NCBI GenBank assembly: GCA_003141555.1
Contig: PLMN01000003.1
Location: forward strand, 124,001-188,000
Origin: Candidatus Aminicenantota bacterium
Lineage (GTDB): Bacteria > Acidobacteriota > Aminicenantia > Aminicenantales > UBA4085
Direction: 5' to 3'
Length of the DNA: 64,000 nucleotides
Shown: piece after piece, positions 8,394 through 16,807 of the stretch
How positions within the stretch are numbered: position 1 is the first letter of the stretch
Layout of the letters: the number at the start of each line of letters is the position of its first letter
Translations under genes and position numbers: made by a program
The notes under the pieces: generated by a model
The model's input: only the letters and a program-made list of their open reading frames with translations
Database searches by the model: none
Told to the model about the DNA's origin: nothing

Positions 8394-8708
8394 ATGGCCT
8401 TTTCAAGAGATCTTATTCCCAGGTTAGCTTATGCGAAACAAATGTATCTGCACGGCTACGAACATGGCAAGGGGCAGGGCTTTTTGAATAAATCTCTTGC
8501 TATCATTTCAATAGACGGGGCAATAGAGCGGTTTCTTTGGACTATTATCACTGAATTTAATGTAAGCTCAAATTTAGGCAGGTCGTGTCAAGATTCGTTT
8601 GCAAATTCGGGATTATCAAAAGCCTCTTCAGTTAGCCGTTTGAGTCTTCGTTGTAACAATCCTCCTCTCTTCCGGCTTGCCGATCGAAGAGAGTTAAGGA
8701 TATTTTAA
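8394..8708 (+). pseudogene. Truncated hypothetical gene ending in repeat family B
   Basis: The first 60 residues (MAFSRDLIPRLAYAKQMYLH, then a helical stretch with ISIDGAIERFLWTIITEF) look like the start of a helical, possibly HEPN-like protein. From about 8,640 the frame reads through repeat copy B and stops at 8,708, so the C-terminus (CNNPPLFRLADRRELRIF) is repeat-encoded and not native. The ribosome-binding site is AGAGGGTGGCGGG. I take this as the 5' fragment of a longer gene cut at a recombination point. Confidence 0.5.
8654..8700 (+). repeat. Dispersed repeat family B, copy B
   Basis: This copy shares TCCTC(C/T)CTC, (C/T)TGCCGATC and AAGAGAGTTAAGGA-like blocks with copy A (4-66) and copy C (10,477-10,538), then diverges. 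It lies at the junction between the truncated gene at 8,394 and the convergent channel gene ending at 8,713. Confidence 0.6.
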
Positions 8709-8712
8709 TATT

Positions 8713-10143
8713 CTAGCCTCTTCGAGCAAGTTTGTTAGAAAAAATACTTATTAACCCACCTAGCATTATGTATCCGATAATTACCTCTAACGTCACGATA
8801 ACCTCAGAATACCATTTAATTGGAGTAATATCCCCGAAACCGAGCGTCGTAAATGTTACTACGCTATAATATATCCAAGAATACCAAGTATACGATCTCG
8901 GCCTAAACGCCTCTGGTCCAATTATCATGTAACTAAAAGCAAATAATAGAACAATTAATACTGACCATACTGTCCATCTAAGAATGCTTCTCCCACAATC
9001 TGAAGATATTTTCCAAATACGATATATATATGGATGTATTTTCATGTAATTTGAAAGATACCAAGCATCTTCAGTCATTTTTTTTATGAGGGGGTTCGTT
9101 GTTGAGGCCGAATCACCTAGTATGAAGCGCAAATCCTTTACTTTAAATTTAACTCTTTTTAAATATTTTGTCTTATATGTAAGTATCGGAAAAAGGCCAG
9201 CGATTGATTTAAAATAAGTCCTTAAAAGATTAATTTCTTTATATTCAAATTTTGATTTAGTTAAATTTAAATCCTCGCAATTAAATATTGCACCCCCTAA
9301 ATCAATTTTTTCTGATGATATATCGGCATTAATAAATCTTATTCTCTTAACATCAAACCTAGACAGCATGAAATTAATGATATTACTTTTCCATACGCTT
9401 TCATTACAGCTCAAATTATCGGCAGTTAGCAATACATGCGAAAAATTTATTTCCTTGCCGAATAATTTACTCTCATGAAATAATATATTCTCACATTTAA
9501 TATTTGTTCCACTAAAATTTATTTTCTTACTGATTATTTCAATACCTTGAAAAATTACACCCTTGCCGAAAATATTCGAATGAGAAAAGTCTACTTCACG
9601 AAAATTGAACTTTGAATGTTCAAACGACAAGTATATAACATTAGGAAATTCATTATTACAAAAATCGAATTTTTTACCAGAAAACTTCGCTCCATTAAAA
9701 TATATGAATCTACCCATGAATTCACAATGATTAAAGCCGCCTCCCACCTTAAACAACGCTTTTGTAAATATAATATCATCACAATAAAATTTTGAGCCAT
9801 AAAAAGAAGCCCCTTCAACAAATTTAGTTTCGGTAAAATCAACTTTATCACCATGGAAGCGCGCAAAATAAAAATAAGCAATTTTCCGAAATTCTATGTT
9901 ATTGAATGAAATATCATTCGGAAATATAAAATTCGTAAAATCATAATACTCATCTTCTTTCTCTTGCCGCTTTAATTCATCGTTAAATAGTAAATCGAAA
10001 TCGGCGCTTTTATTCTCGTTCTTATCTGAGTGGAAAATACAGTGTTTCTCATCATATAAAGGCCTTCCGCAGGGAGGCTTTGAATAGCCGTGAATTCCTA
10101 ATGCCTGACAACTACCAGATTTATCATTATTTTCGACTGACAT
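8713..10143 (-). CDS. Pentapeptide-repeat protein fused to a two-TM potassium channel
   Basis: A 476-residue protein (483 if the upstream GTG at 10,164 is used). The N-terminus has cysteine/histidine spacing (CQALGI..CGRPLYDEKHCIFH). Residues about 60-320 are pentapeptide-like repeats (F/I at every fifth position, e.g. KVDFTETKFVEGASFYGSKF), forming a right-handed beta-helix. Near the C-terminus are a membrane helix, a pore loop with the filter TLGFGD, and a final membrane helix (Ion_trans_2). It should be an inner-membrane K+-type channel gated by the large cytoplasmic beta-helix. It is the only large minus-strand gene in the cassette string, is very AT-rich, and may be a cell-death or stress effector, which is inference. 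Confidence 0.85.
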   Translation of the reverse strand: MSVENNDKSGSCQALGIHGYSKPPCGRPLYDEKHCIFHSDKNENKSADFDLLFNDELKRQEKEDEYYDFTNFIFPNDISFNNIEFRKIAYFYFARFHGDKVDFTETKFVEGASFYGSKFYCDDIIFTKALFKVGGGFNHCEFMGRFIYFNGAKFSGKKFDFCNNEFPNVIYLSFEHSKFNFREVDFSHSNIFGKGVIFQGIEIISKKINFSGTNIKCENILFHESKLFGKEINFSHVLLTADNLSCNESVWKSNIINFMLSRFDVKRIRFINADISSEKIDLGGAIFNCEDLNLTKSKFEYKEINLLRTYFKSIAGLFPILTYKTKYLKRVKFKVKDLRFILGDSASTTNPLIKKMTEDAWYLSNYMKIHPYIYRIWKISSDCGRSILRWTVWSVLIVLLFAFSYMIIGPEAFRPRSYTWYSWIYYSVVTFTTLGFGDITPIKWYSEVIVTLEVIIGYIMLGGLISIFSNKLARRG

Positions 10144-10476
10144 AATATTACGCACGCGCAACACAATCTAGAGATTTAATAAAATAATGTCAAGACGGTA
10201 CTGTCTAATCGAGAAAAATGAAAAGTCTTACGCATCTCCCGGGGATGTACATCGAAGAAGGGTGATTTATCGATGCCCACGAACGGTGATTATTGCCCGC
10301 ACGCTGACATTAGACGATCGCGAGAAACGTATGAATCTGCTCCGACCTTAGGTTCCGATTCGATTTGCATTATTTGCTCGGTCACCCACCGGAGCATGTC
10401 CAGGATCGGATTCGATTTGCTGATATACGCCAGTAGGACTTTATGGAGAAGAGCCTTATAATGCGGCGGCCATCGT

Positions 10477-10538
10477 AGTAAAACCTCTGCTCCTTTAATC
10501 TGCCAAACGAAGAGAGTTTACGATGGCTCCTCCTTTAG
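10477..10538 (+). repeat. Dispersed repeat family B, copy C
   Basis: Aligns end to end with copy A (4-66): AGTAA at the start, TCTGCC in the middle, then AGAGAGTTTACGATGGCTCC and a CTTTAG end. It lies 110 bases before the restriction-modification operon. Confidence 0.6.
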
Positions 10539-10581
10539 TTAATATTGCGAACGTTAATGTACACTAGCTATTGGTGAGGGT

Positions 10582-10609
10582 TTGCCTTCAGTTGACTTCT
10601 TGATATAAT
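10582..10609 (+). promoter_or_regulatory. Promoter of the methyltransferase gene
   Basis: TTGCCT at 10,582-10,587, a 16-base spacer, and TATAAT at 10,604-10,609, about 38 bases before the start codon at 10,648. A consensus-like sigma70 promoter for the restriction-modification pair. Confidence 0.6.
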
Positions 10610-10647
10610 CAAGAAACAAGTTCGGGAAAGAGCGGTACCAAAGCATA

Positions 10648-11886
10648 ATGAATAAGGAAAAAAAGATAGAGCACAATGCTGGCGTTCTTTTTGGCGAAGC
10701 GCCTCGCCCAGAAAAGAAGAGCATTCATCTGAATGTAATTCGACTACCCGATGGCATGCCCCCGCTTGATTTGGAGTGGCTATCCGAGATAGCTAATTCG
10801 CCTGTTAAAGATGCGGGCTATACGCGCACTTTTTACAGCTATCCTGCGAAGTTTCAAGCTCAACTGCCCAATCAGCTCGTTGCTGCTGCAACTCAACCTG
10901 GAGGTCTTGTTTGTGACCCATACTCTGGCGGAGGAACTACGGGTTTAGAATGCTTGCTGCTAAATAGACGTTTCATTGGCTATGACCTTAGCCCCTTTGC
11001 CGTGCTAATCTCACGTGTCAAAACAAATAAGATTGAAACTGCCAGTATTTATAAAATCCTTCCAGAGATCATTAAGGTTCGTTCGAACCCACAGACAACT
11101 ATTTTCGATGATGGAGATATTGAGTGCATCGGGGAAGACGTAGCAAAAGAGATAAATGGCATAAACCAAAATATAGTGGGTAGTAAATTAGCTTGCGCTG
11201 AGAAAGATTTTCTAAAACTTGCCCTTATACATACTATTAAAATGGTTGGCCGTCGGGATTTCACGAGGAACCTAGGGAGCACACAAGAGCTTTTCAAGGA
11301 AGCCGATGAACTATCTAGGGTAAGCATATTGCCCTTGTTTGTGGCTAAGGTCAACAAAATGCTGAGAGAAATAGAAGAAATCCCAAAGACCGCGCTCAGA
11401 CCGAAGTTTTTCTGCGCAAGCAACCACCATATGAAATTAGAAGATAGTAGCGTCGACCTTATTATCACTAGTCCGCCGTATAAGGACTTGGACGTTGAAT
11501 ATGGTCTTATTCAATTACAGCGGAGAGAATTGAATCGCTCAAAAAGGTCAGAGGCAATTTGGAAAATCCTGGGCGCAAAGATAATCGCTAAAGACAAACT
11601 CTGTGGCGATAAAGGTGATTCATACTGGGAAAATTTAGCTGGTTCTCTTTCAGAATGTCATCGTGTATTAAAGAAAAATCACTTAGCGTTTTTCTGGATT
11701 GGCTTTAAAACGGAATTAGACCAAAAGTCATTCTTTTCCCACTTGGATAATCATAATTTGCCAGTTGAGCACTTGATTCCGGTAGTACTTGGAAATGATA
11801 GGGTAGCGTCTTCACGAAGCACCCATCATGGACGGGAAACGGGAATGATGGAAAGGGACTTTTTAATTGTAACTAGAAGCATATAA
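10648..11886 (+). CDS. DNA methyltransferase of a type II restriction-modification system
   Basis: A 412-residue amino-methyltransferase (N4-cytosine or N6-adenine). The SAM-binding motif I is D90-PYSGGGTTGLE, followed by GYDLSP; the catalytic motif IV is TSPPY (274-278). The order motif I before motif IV differs from the beta class. The segment between them (about 120-250) probably holds the target-recognition part. The next gene starts 10 bases downstream and encodes an AlwI-type nuclease, so this enzyme should protect the host at the same site. It has its own promoter, which suits expression of the methylase first. Confidence 0.85.
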   Translation: MNKEKKIEHNAGVLFGEAPRPEKKSIHLNVIRLPDGMPPLDLEWLSEIANSPVKDAGYTRTFYSYPAKFQAQLPNQLVAAATQPGGLVCDPYSGGGTTGLECLLLNRRFIGYDLSPFAVLISRVKTNKIETASIYKILPEIIKVRSNPQTTIFDDGDIECIGEDVAKEINGINQNIVGSKLACAEKDFLKLALIHTIKMVGRRDFTRNLGSTQELFKEADELSRVSILPLFVAKVNKMLREIEEIPKTALRPKFFCASNHHMKLEDSSVDLIITSPPYKDLDVEYGLIQLQRRELNRSKRSEAIWKILGAKIIAKDKLCGDKGDSYWENLAGSLSECHRVLKKNHLAFFWIGFKTELDQKSFFSHLDNHNLPVEHLIPVVLGNDRVASSRSTHHGRETGMMERDFLIVTRSI

Positions 11887-11896
11887 GGGGTGCGGG

Positions 11897-13684
11897 ATGA
11901 AAGAACTCTGGTATGTATCTTGTAGTCCAAGGAATCCTGCCAAGATACGCGATGAAGTTGCTTTGCTAGCCAAACTTGAGGGCGAAGATTGGAACGCTAA
12001 AGATTCTTCAGGTAAGCATACTACTCAAATAAAATTTGCTCAAATGCTCGCGAAATCAACCGGTTTCGAAGGCACAGCAGCAGGAAAGGAATCGGATTTT
12101 TCTGCCCGCGACCGAGTTGCTCCTATGAAAACATATGGTTTTGCATATATCGATGAAGATAACAGAATAAGAATTACTAAAGCGGGAAAAGAGCTTATAA
12201 AAGGAGTAAACGAAGAGCGAGTGTTTTTGATGCAACTCCTCAAGTGGCAATACCCCTCAGCCCAACACGGAGAATCCGAATATTTGGATGAACCGGCTAC
12301 TCTATTTGAGCCCAAAAAACTTGGATTTAATTTATTGCCATTTATCTTTACCCTTCAAGTTGCAAAAAAAGTCGATGGCCTAACAAAGCGCGAAATTGCT
12401 TTTTTCCTTCTTCCACATCACCGGTTGAGTGGAATTTCAAAGGTCGTGGAAGAAATTAAAAGATACCGTACGGCGAGGGAAGGGAAAAAAGGGCGAGTTG
12501 CGAAGAAAACATTCGATGAAAAGATGCACCAAAAGCTTTATAAGAAAATATATGCAAAGCATCTTGCGAAATACTCTAACAAGACAGAGAGAGCCAAGCA
12601 GCTTAAAAAAAAGATGGCGAATTCTAGAGACGTTGCAGATGCCTGCATGCGTCTATTCAGGTATACGGGAATATTCGGCACTCAGAAGGATAGACTTGTT
12701 CTGAACGATACCCGCGCAGAGGAAATTGCGGTCATCCTTAGTCGAAAATGGAAAATTGTCGAATTCTATAAAAATTCTAAGCTTTTTTACTCATATTTTG
12801 GCGATCCCGAGAAACCCGAATTGCCTTTCTTCGAAAAGTCTTTCTTAATAAGGAAGATAACTAGTCTGGCAAAGAGGATCGAGAAAGAAAAAGCGGGGCT
12901 TCCTGTTGAATTTTCATTAGACGATGTTACTACTTCTGCATTAGAAAAGATGTCGAAGGCCGAATTGCTCTCGAAAATCACAGAGCTTATATTGCTTTTC
13001 AGGACTTTATCGAAAAGACAACTTGAGAGTTATCTTAAGTCGGCCAGAGGCCAAAGGGATGTTCTAGATTTCTATGATGCGATTATCAATCATGATGTTG
13101 CCGACCCTCCGAGTTTCTTTGAATGGAATACGTGGCGAGCTCTAATCGCTCTTGATGAAGCGAAAGAGGTTATTCCTAATATGAAACTTGACGATAGACT
13201 TTGGCCTATCGACTGTGCCCGAGGCAATTGCCCAGATATGGTTGTGAAATTTGCTAATTATGTAGTTGCTGTAGAAGTAACAATGACTGGAGGAAGACGG
13301 CAATACATGACTGAACCAGAACCTGTAACTTTTCATGTTGGAAGATGCAAAAAAGAAGAAGAAGACAGTGGCAGCAAAAGAAGAGTTTACGGCCTATTTA
13401 TAGCACCGACAATAAATAAACATGCTGCAAATCATTTTCTACAGCATATTAGGCAATTAGAAGTTCCCGATTATGGCAATGTTACGGTAGTACCTATCGA
13501 CTTGAATATGTGGAAAAGTATCTTAAGTTTCGCAAATTCTCTTGGATATTTACGTGACCATGCTTTGGGTGAGCTATTAGCAGCAGTGGAGAGCGCGGGA
13601 ACTTCAACCAAAAGTGTTGATGCTTGGCTTGGCTCAATCCCTGAGTTAGTTGAAATATGGAAGGCTCAATTATCTGTAGCTTAG
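11897..13684 (+). CDS. AlwI-family type IIS restriction endonuclease
   Basis: A 595-residue protein of the AlwI family, which includes AlwI and relatives such as the nicking enzyme BstNBI. The N-terminal about 300 residues should recognise DNA. The diagnostic EWNTWRAL (409-416) is followed by a PD-(D/E)XK-like core: PD (446-447) and VEVTM with E460, then the family segment EPEPVTFHV. These enzymes cut a few bases outside a short asymmetric site; the site here cannot be read from sequence. The gene is directly downstream of its methyltransferase (10-base gap, site GGGGTGCGGG). It appears complete. Confidence 0.85.
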   Translation: MKELWYVSCSPRNPAKIRDEVALLAKLEGEDWNAKDSSGKHTTQIKFAQMLAKSTGFEGTAAGKESDFSARDRVAPMKTYGFAYIDEDNRIRITKAGKELIKGVNEERVFLMQLLKWQYPSAQHGESEYLDEPATLFEPKKLGFNLLPFIFTLQVAKKVDGLTKREIAFFLLPHHRLSGISKVVEEIKRYRTAREGKKGRVAKKTFDEKMHQKLYKKIYAKHLAKYSNKTERAKQLKKKMANSRDVADACMRLFRYTGIFGTQKDRLVLNDTRAEEIAVILSRKWKIVEFYKNSKLFYSYFGDPEKPELPFFEKSFLIRKITSLAKRIEKEKAGLPVEFSLDDVTTSALEKMSKAELLSKITELILLFRTLSKRQLESYLKSARGQRDVLDFYDAIINHDVADPPSFFEWNTWRALIALDEAKEVIPNMKLDDRLWPIDCARGNCPDMVVKFANYVVAVEVTMTGGRRQYMTEPEPVTFHVGRCKKEEEDSGSKRRVYGLFIAPTINKHAANHFLQHIRQLEVPDYGNVTVVPIDLNMWKSILSFANSLGYLRDHALGELLAAVESAGTSTKSVDAWLGSIPELVEIWKAQLSVA

Positions 13685-13814
13685 GGATTACCCAGATATA
13701 GAAACACCTTATGAAGGACCTCGCCAGAAATCAGAATACGACTACTGAGATTTCGTGATAGGTTCCTCGCAAATGAAGTTATATTGCAAAGGACAATAAT
13801 GAGGGAGAAAATAA

Positions 13815-14921
13815 ATGAAAATGCGGAACTACTGGCTCGACTTGTTCACAGGAACTAGTTGGAACGAATTCAAAATAGCCGGGGCCAAGGTCTCCGGATT
13901 CCGCGAATCTCGCTGGAATTCCGTTCAGAAGATAAAGCCAGGCGATTACTTGATCTGTTATTTGACAGGCATATCCCGTTTCATTGGCATCCTTGAAATA
14001 ATTGATATGCCTTATAAGGACACTACGCCCATTTGGAAAGACGATGTCTTTCCTTGCCGGCTTAAAGTGAAAGTGGTCGCAGAATTGCAACTCGAAACTG
14101 CGGTTCCGGTCCTTGAATTGCGTAACAAACTATCTTTCTTCCAGAATCTGAAGAATCCCCATGCGTGGACAGGAAATTTCCGGGGATCTCCAGGCAAATG
14201 GGAGGAATCGGATGGAGAAGCAGTAGTTCAGGCGATTTACGAAGCTCAAAAGAATCCAATCATTCGCCCCGTAGACGAGCGAAAACTCAAATACAGACCA
14301 AAGGCTTTAAAGGCCAAAATCGGACCTGTGACTGTACCGGAGAACGAAGGAGAGGAACCGATAAAGGAAGAGTCGGAAGGCGAGAAACTAAGAGTACACA
14401 CAGAAATCCAATGGCTTCTTCTAAAATTTGGCGCTGATATGGGATTCGATTTATGGGTTGCCAGGAACGACAGAAATAAATCATGGAACGGCAAGAAATT
14501 CACAGAATTTGAAAGACTCAAAACAGGTCTGCCGCTCCAGTTTGACGACGCAACAAACCGCACGATTGAGCTTATTGACGTGTTGTGGCTGAAGGGTAAT
14601 GCGATTGTCGCAGCATTCGAGGTCGAAAGCACAACGTCCATCTACTCTGGACTTCTTCGTATGTCCGATCTTGTATCCATGCAACCGAATCTGAACATAC
14701 CGCTCTATCTTGTCGCGCCAGATGACAGGCGTGATAAGGTGATGACGGAAGTCAATAGGCCGACATTCTCAAAGTTATCTCCACCCCTATCGGAAATATG
14801 CAGATTTATTTCCTTCAACTCGTTGAAGGAGCAGATCAAAGCTGTAGGGCATATGCTTCGGTTTATCAAGCCGGAGTTTCTGGAAGAAATATCGGAATCA
14901 TGCGAAATCGAAGAAGTATAA
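13815..14921 (+). CDS. EVE-domain protein with a nuclease-like C-terminal domain
   Basis: A 368-residue protein. Residues about 4-140 resemble an EVE (PUA-like) domain, which reads modified bases (NYWLDLFTGTSWNEF, KPGDYLICYLTGISRFIGIL, PHAWTGNFRGSPGKW). A charged linker leads to a C-terminal domain with HTEIQWLLLKFGADMGF, then IDVLW (D255) and AAFEVEST (E269, E271), the layout of a PD-(D/E)XK nuclease. That combination suggests a type IV-like enzyme acting on modified DNA, or an accessory to the adjacent AlwI-type system. The ribosome-binding site is weak to moderate (GAGGGAG, nine bases before ATG). The nuclease assignment is inference. Confidence 0.65.
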   Translation: MKMRNYWLDLFTGTSWNEFKIAGAKVSGFRESRWNSVQKIKPGDYLICYLTGISRFIGILEIIDMPYKDTTPIWKDDVFPCRLKVKVVAELQLETAVPVLELRNKLSFFQNLKNPHAWTGNFRGSPGKWEESDGEAVVQAIYEAQKNPIIRPVDERKLKYRPKALKAKIGPVTVPENEGEEPIKEESEGEKLRVHTEIQWLLLKFGADMGFDLWVARNDRNKSWNGKKFTEFERLKTGLPLQFDDATNRTIELIDVLWLKGNAIVAAFEVESTTSIYSGLLRMSDLVSMQPNLNIPLYLVAPDDRRDKVMTEVNRPTFSKLSPPLSEICRFISFNSLKEQIKAVGHMLRFIKPEFLEEISESCEIEEV

Positions 14922-14982
14922 GTCCCAACAAACGAATGTAATATTCTAGCTTTTCCATAGCTAAATCGCCAGGGCACATAAA

Positions 14983-15060
14983 TGAGGCGGGAGGTCAGCC
15001 GAATCTCGGAAGTCCCCTGAAGGCAAGGACGCTAGTTACCGAGGTTCATGCTGAATTATT
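14983..15060 (+). repeat. Three-way-junction repeat (family A), divergent copy R4
   Basis: The 5' half follows R3 closely: TGAGGCGGG, then CAGCCGAATCTCGGA (R3 CAGCCGGATCCCGGA), then TCCCCT. The inner stem changes from CCGG/CCGG to CCGA/TCGG, keeping pairing. The second hairpin and the closing CGCCTC strand are missing or changed beyond recognition. Confidence 0.6.
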
Positions 15061-15090
15061 TTTAACGAAATAAATAGGGGGGAACCTCCC

Positions 15091-15747
15091 ATGAAAGAAA
15101 GCGATGAGAAAAAGCTTTGGCCAACGATCGAACAAATAAATGATGCGCGAAAAGCATACGCTGTCATTGAACCACGCGACCTTTTTTACCGAATTGCACG
15201 CGAATTAATAAATCTTATAAAAGAAAATAAAACTTCGATAACTCTTCCAGAAGCAATCGCTTCTCTACTTCAAACCTGGAATAGAGCTTACTATAGATTC
15301 AATAGATTTACTGATGGTCATTTTAATGAAATCAAAGAGCTATTAATTAAAAGAAAAGATTTATTGCGAACAGAAAATTACGAACATTTCACAGACAAGG
15401 ATATAGAAGACACTTTTTTAGAATTCGAAAACGTTCTCGGACCCGTTGGCGCAGCAAAGTGCCTTCATCTACTGGTTCCATCCTTCTTTCCTATTTGGGA
15501 TCGCGTAATCGCCGGCAAATATGGATTCCCGCTAGGTATTAAAGGCTCCAATTATATAGCATACAGATGTTTCTTAGAGCACACGAAAGTACAGCGAGAG
15601 CAACTTAAGAATCAGTTTGCCGGACAAGACATCCTCAAGGCAATAGACGAATACAACTATGTAACATTCTCTTTGCCTGAGAAGAGAAAAACATGGGAAA
15701 AAGAGGCGAGAGCCTCGGCGGGCAGCCGTGGCCCCCGGGTGAAGTGA
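15091..15747 (+). CDS. Hypothetical protein whose C-terminus is encoded by repeat R5
   Basis: A 218-residue, mostly helical soluble protein. The segment FENVLGPVGAAKCLHLLVPS followed by FFPIWDRVIAGKYGF resembles a pattern I associate loosely with helix-hairpin-helix/glycosylase-like proteins (core-helix then WD), but I cannot name a family. A good site (AGGGGGGAA) precedes ATG. The last 15 codons lie in repeat R5, so the native tail was probably replaced when the repeat joined. It follows partial repeat R4 and is AT-rich. Confidence 0.6.
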   Translation: MKESDEKKLWPTIEQINDARKAYAVIEPRDLFYRIARELINLIKENKTSITLPEAIASLLQTWNRAYYRFNRFTDGHFNEIKELLIKRKDLLRTENYEHFTDKDIEDTFLEFENVLGPVGAAKCLHLLVPSFFPIWDRVIAGKYGFPLGIKGSNYIAYRCFLEHTKVQREQLKNQFAGQDILKAIDEYNYVTFSLPEKRKTWEKEARASAGSRGPRVK

Positions 15748-15808
15748 CGCCTTTCGGCGATGGTAGCGCCTCATTGATATAGACGCGGTTTCCGGATAGA
15801 ATTCTCAG
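15703..15808 (+). repeat. Three-way-junction repeat (family A), full copy R5
   Basis: The closing stem is GAGGCG (15,703-15,708) with CGCCTC (15,767-15,772). Arm 1 is unlike R2 and R3; arm 2 is CGCC-TTTC-GGCG (15,748-15,759), and GAAGTGACGCCTTTCGGCGA is identical to R2/R3. The tail is ATAGACGC...AGAATTCTCA. The stop codon of the upstream gene (15,745-15,747) is inside this repeat. Confidence 0.85.
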
Positions 15809-15884
15809 CGTGTCACGATTACGATACCAGGAAGCCGCCGGGCAGGAAGTGAAGCGCGGCCGTTCGCCGCTGGGCCAACGTCGG

Positions 15885-16355
15885 TCATTTTATTATTGCA
15901 GAAACGCCCTTATATATTTCCGCCTCTAATTTCCCAGTCGATTCGCAGTGCAGTGGACCATTAATGTTAGCGAGCTCGAACACAGCATTGACCATTAATT
16001 CACAGGACGAATCGCTGACTTTTTTAACATAAACATTAAACCGTCCGCGCCTATCGCCAACTAATACGTTTTTATTTTCTTCATTTATCAGTTTGCCACA
16101 ACTGCAGTATCCCGTGATGTTATCCCGGCTACCGAAGCTAATCCAATCAGTAGTTATCAAGCCGGAAGCTTTCTCCATGTTCATAATCGAAAGATTTAAT
16201 TTGGCGAATACCTCAATGACAGATTGCCAGACTATTTCGAATGGTTTGTCGAAGGTGAAAGAGTTCTGAATCTGCCGGGAGACGGGAGCTATATAAGTCG
16301 TACATGATATAAGCCAGCAACAAAGGATAAAAAACGCGATGAGCTTAATTTTCAT
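15885..16355 (-). CDS. Putative lipoprotein, 156 residues
   Basis: A lipoprotein signal peptide (MKIKLIAFFILCCWLISC, lipobox Cys at residue 18) is followed by a domain beginning FTFDKPFEIVWQSVIEVFAK and LITTDWISFG. This pattern resembles small BamC/NlpB-like or START-fold lipoproteins that begin with conserved 'VW..V...L'. It is likely anchored in the envelope; function unknown. AT-rich, minus strand, between cassette-type + genes. Confidence 0.65.
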   Translation of the reverse strand: MKIKLIAFFILCCWLISCTTYIAPVSRQIQNSFTFDKPFEIVWQSVIEVFAKLNLSIMNMEKASGLITTDWISFGSRDNITGYCSCGKLINEENKNVLVGDRRGRFNVYVKKVSDSSCELMVNAVFELANINGPLHCESTGKLEAEIYKGVSAIIK

Positions 16356-16807
16356 ATTCCCTCCTCTTGATAGTCAAATAATATTCTGGCAGACGGACGA
16401 TGTCAACGCGTGGAAGAAGAAGCCGGGAAGACCCGGAGCCCGGTCCGGGAGACTAAGCAAACAAGGTTCTAACGGAAATGGTCATCGGGTCCATAGAACT
16501 CGGGAATATTCAAGCTACTAAATGGAGAGGCTTACAATGGCTCCGAAGTTGCGAACATCTATTGACACGGCCATTATTTGTAAACAACTTCAAAATGGCA
16601 GGCCCCGTTCGTTTATGTTGTTATTCTTGACATCGATACCCTGCGGAGAATATTCTCTTCCATTGAAGGATGGTGCGGGGGCCAAGTTCAGTAAAAGTGA
16701 ATGTTGCATTGTATAAAAAAACATACTCGTCTATCCAAAATGTCAGACCGGCGCACCAACCGGCAACGAACAAACCCATCCAGCCGCGCTTATAGGAGAA
16801 TATTATT
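16356..16807. other. Intergenic region upstream of the TIR-STAND gene
   Basis: No supported gene. It contains GC-rich inverted segments at about 16,418-16,452 (GCCGGGAAGACCCGG and following), a short family B-like piece at 16,518-16,546 (GAGAGGCTTACAATGGCTCC) and a possible promoter at 16,627-16,656 (TTGACA, 18-base spacer, TATTCT). A ribosome-binding site (ATAGGAG) precedes the gene at 16,808. Confidence 0.4.

Larger units (their letters stand above)
10165..10647. other. Intergenic region with repeat B copy C and a promoter
   Basis: No convincing gene is present. Short open frames here lack ribosome-binding sites. The region holds two near-identical 12-base segments (GATTCGATTTGC, about 10,357 and 10,408), repeat family B copy C (10,477-10,538) and the promoter of the methyltransferase gene. 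Confidence 0.5.

Noticed and set aside
10273-10461. Short + strand frame of 62 codons
   Set aside because: No ribosome-binding site, no motif; lies in repeat-containing intergenic DNA.
3629-15808. Classical integron attC sites
   Set aside because: The repeats have no RYYYAAC/GTTRRRY core boxes at their ends, and no IntI integrase with its extra helix is seen.
16522-16716. 64-codon frame before the TIR-STAND gene
   Set aside because: Overlaps a repeat fragment, lacks a ribosome-binding site and has no recognisable product.
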